A stretch of 64,000 bases of DNA from positions 28,439,265 to 28,503,264 of the forward strand of contig NC_088303.1 in NCBI RefSeq assembly GCF_032854445.1, in the 5' to 3' direction. Positions 61,651-64,000 of the stretch are shown piece by piece. The stretch's first letter is position 1; each line of letters starts with the position of its first letter. Made by a program: the position numbers and the translations under genes. The DNA is from Liolophura sinensis. Its lineage: Eukaryota; Mollusca; Polyplacophora; Chitonida; Chitonidae. The notes beneath the pieces are model-generated. The model made no database searches and was not told where the DNA came from. It worked only from the letters and a program-made list of their open reading frames with translations.

Positions 61651-61757
61651 TGAATGTGAATTACACAAAATGGCGGATGGGAGCACTAAATATAGTTACT
61701 AAATGTAACTGAGGACCTTTGCAAGGGAAGCATTCTCCCCGTCTTTGTGCAGTCAGT

Positions 61758-61880
61758 AACTGTTGGGAATTTCCCGTTAGCTCAGTTATTAGAACGCTGG
61801 ACTTCCGTTTTGAAGATCAGAGTTCAAATGCTGGTGAGCAGTTACTTCACCATTACACTGGTGTCATGGCCTAAGAGGTT
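61758..61880 (+). repeat. tRNA-derived repeat, first copy
   Basis: GTTAGCTCAGTTATTAGAAC resembles an A box and AGAGTTCAAATGC a B box, about 40 bases apart. The arms do not fold as a clean tRNA. A related copy follows at 62000. Confidence 0.55.
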
Positions 61881-61999
61881 ACAAGAAACGTGAGACTCTC
61901 GGCCTATGAACGTGGGTGTGTCGTGGGAGAGGGGAATGGTTTAACTGGGAAGGTTTGTACTAACGGGAGGAGCTTTTCAGTGCTTTTTCCAGCTGTTCA

Positions 62000-62115
62000 T
62001 GCTGGGAATTTTCCTTAGGGTCAGTTGGTTAGAATGTTGGATTTCGGCTGTGGGGATCCGAGTTCAAATTCTTGTGTGACACATAGAGTAAATGTTTCAT
62101 CATTACACATTTGTA
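62000..62115 (+). repeat. tRNA-derived repeat, second copy
   Basis: Starts GCTGGGAATTTTCCTTAGGG and has CCGAGTTCAAATTC as its B box region. Similar to 61758 but diverged. Probably the head of a second SINE family. Confidence 0.55.
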
Positions 62116-62119
62116 TACT

Positions 62120-62760
62120 CTACTGATTCGTATTACTTTATTATTATTATTTTTATTATTATTAACTATATTTTTTATTATTTTATTAACTATACAGACA
62201 TTATCTCCGAGTTTTTACATTTTAACAACATACCTGTTCGTCACATGGTTTTACTGACAAGTCGTGCTGTTGAAATTCTAATTGTCACGTTCAGAAACTG
62301 TCATGCTATCACATGGTTGTATAACCTCTGATTTCATGAGGTCTAGGTAAAGATCGTCATAACAAGATGAAGGTCGCCAGAACAACTTGCCTCGTGTACA
62401 TGCTAGAGCTGAGGAAGGAGGCAAATTGGTTATATTTTAGAATAGGGCCTCAAATCCTACTATTTATGGCGCTGCATCACTGAAACGCCATGCTGAGTAA
62501 CAGTCTCTTGTTGCAGAGTAATAGTCCACTGGGTCTACCCCTATGCTGTTGAACTCCAAGCAAGGAAATACTAAGATAGCCATTTTATGGCAATTAACAT
62601 TAGACTTGAGAGATACTTTCTTTGTCTGTTGACTGTCTGCGGAACTTAACGATCTATGTGGATAATTTGAGCGTAGTCCATGTGGTTTACAGAACGAATA
62701 TGTTCTCCCACCGTTACAAATGTTACATATTTTTCTTTTAATTTTTTCAACCTAACATTT
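62120..62760. other. Intergenic
   Basis: A TTATTATT-rich stretch at 62138-62180. Otherwise nothing recognised. Confidence 0.4.
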
Positions 62761-62765
62761 GAATT

Positions 62766-62978
62766 GGAATGTGGAATTCGAGCAGAGCTAAAGAGGTAGG
62801 TCCCGTAGTTTAATGAAAATGCTACTTACCATGACGCGGTCGACGGAAGCTGTTTAAAGCCGCGTTAACGGGGTGCGATTTGTTGGGTCGACCCGTCGAG
62901 TTCGGCCAGCGCAATGAACATGCGCGTCATGTGAAGACGTATTTATATCTCTCTAGCTCTGCTCGAATCCCACCTTAC
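62766..62978. mobile_element. Possible MITE with imperfect inverted termini
   Basis: The left end has ATTCGAGCAGAGCTA and the right end its reverse complement TAGCTCTGCTCGAAT, within about 26-base imperfect arms. The inside is GC-rich and non-coding, about 160 bases. No clear target-site duplication. Confidence 0.4.
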
Positions 62979-63135
62979 GACCGCAGAATGAACCTTTCTT
63001 TCGACTAAGCGCATCGTATGAATGCGGCTTAAGTAGTATTCTCTCTTCCCCAGATGTTAGCTCATGCCTGACCCACAAACACAAAAGCACCCCACCTCCC
63101 CACTTACCAAACAACGAAGACTTTTTACGTTTACG

Positions 63136-63282
63136 TTATTTATTTATTTCATTGGTGTTTTACGTCGTACTCAAGAATATTTCACTTATACAACAGCGAC
63201 CTACATTATGGAGGAAGGAAAGCGGATAGTCGAAAACTCACGACCATCCATAGGTTGCAGGCAGACCTTCCCACGTATGGCT
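63136..63282 (-). mobile_element. SINE, head-truncated
   Basis: Diverged tail and core of the main family in reverse orientation. No target-site duplication found. Confidence 0.8.
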
Positions 63283-63289
63283 CCGTGTT

Positions 63290-64000
63290 CCTTTGTTTGT
63301 GTTTCTTTCATTTTGTTTTACATGTTTTTTCGGCGGGAGTTTGTCTTGATTATAAAGCACAGAGCAACTTCCATTAAATCTGGAGATTTTCTGTCTGCAG
63401 GCAGTTGTTGACATAGCCTGCTGCGATAGTTATTATCTATTACGAGAAACCACCGGCTTTCTACATCTTACATTGTCCTACCAAGCGTACACGTGTGATG
63501 GACTGCTCGTTACAACAACAAAGGAAACACCACAGTTACACCAAGAGAAGTAGAAGGAATTTGCCCTCTTCTGCCATGATTTAACATCCAGTGCTAAACA
63601 AACAAATCTGCAGGCAGCAGATGAAGTGAAACATCACATATACATAAAATGCGAATGAACACGAGACATATTAATGGTACAGTCATCATCACCTTTTAAT
63701 GGGAGTAAGGACGACAAAGCCCAGCTGCACCCGCGTTTAGACCAACTCCATCATCATTAGTCCTCCCTATCACTGACCAGCAAATCAACAGAAAGAGATC
63801 AACAGTCATGTTGACCTTTAGTATTACAAAATTATTCACAGAATTCGAATTGGGAGCGTAGTTGTGAACAGGGCAGTAGAGTGCCGATAAAAAGACTTAG
63901 CCGTTCACAAAACAAAAGAAACAAAAAAATACAAAAAACAGGTTTCAATTTCTTGAGGCAGTACCAGTAAAATTTACTGAACAACCTGGTGCACTCCAAT
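63290..64000. other. Right edge, intergenic
   Basis: No gene or clear repeat recognised. Confidence 0.4.

Overview
The window is animal nuclear DNA: AT-rich, with spliced genes, long introns, microsatellites and many SINE copies. The main SINE has a tRNA-like head with Pol III A and B boxes, a conserved core and an (A)n or (AAAT)n tail. It resembles SINEs I associate with lophotrochozoan, probably molluscan, genomes. The species cannot be named from the sequence alone.

1-24,700 (minus strand): sixteen exons of one coiled-coil gene, recognised as the CCDC150 orthologue. It starts at 24,700 and runs leftwards. All splice phases agree, giving 948 codons, and the C-terminus lies beyond the left edge. 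The introns hold SINEs, a LINE tail, poly-G tracts and several minisatellites. Some of these arrays abut an exon edge or are built from one.

24,900-40,000: no confident host gene. There are two LTR-like direct repeats (26.8-27.6 and 39.4-40.0 kb) and a roughly 1.9-kb segmental duplication (29.2-31.1 and 31.9-33.8 kb). Between the LTR-like repeats lies a compact, GC-rich, intronless cassette at 35.9-38.1 kb. It encodes a broken double-jelly-roll-type capsid protein, an apparently intact A32-like packaging ATPase and a small acidic ORF, and it ends in a poly(A) signal. This looks like a fossil of a Polinton or adintovirus-like DNA virus or transposon, and it is the most unusual feature here.

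40,400-43,900 (minus strand): four exons of a small secreted protein gene, possibly NTF2/SnoaL-like, whose 3' end I could not find.

44,700-47,000: a T-poor low-complexity tract, an old dispersed repeat and long (AT)n microsatellites.

47,380-61,120 (plus strand): two paralogous intronless rhodopsin-class GPCRs 12.5 kb apart. The first carries two compensating frameshifts. The second is an intact 425-residue receptor. Their 7TM cores are almost identical at the DNA level while their N-termini differ, which suggests gene conversion or a recent patchwork duplication.

61,200-64,000: tRNA-derived repeats, a possible MITE and a SINE, with no gene recognised. The CCDC150, secreted-protein and GPCR genes show no sign of a shared pathway; they look like ordinary neighbours separated by repeats.
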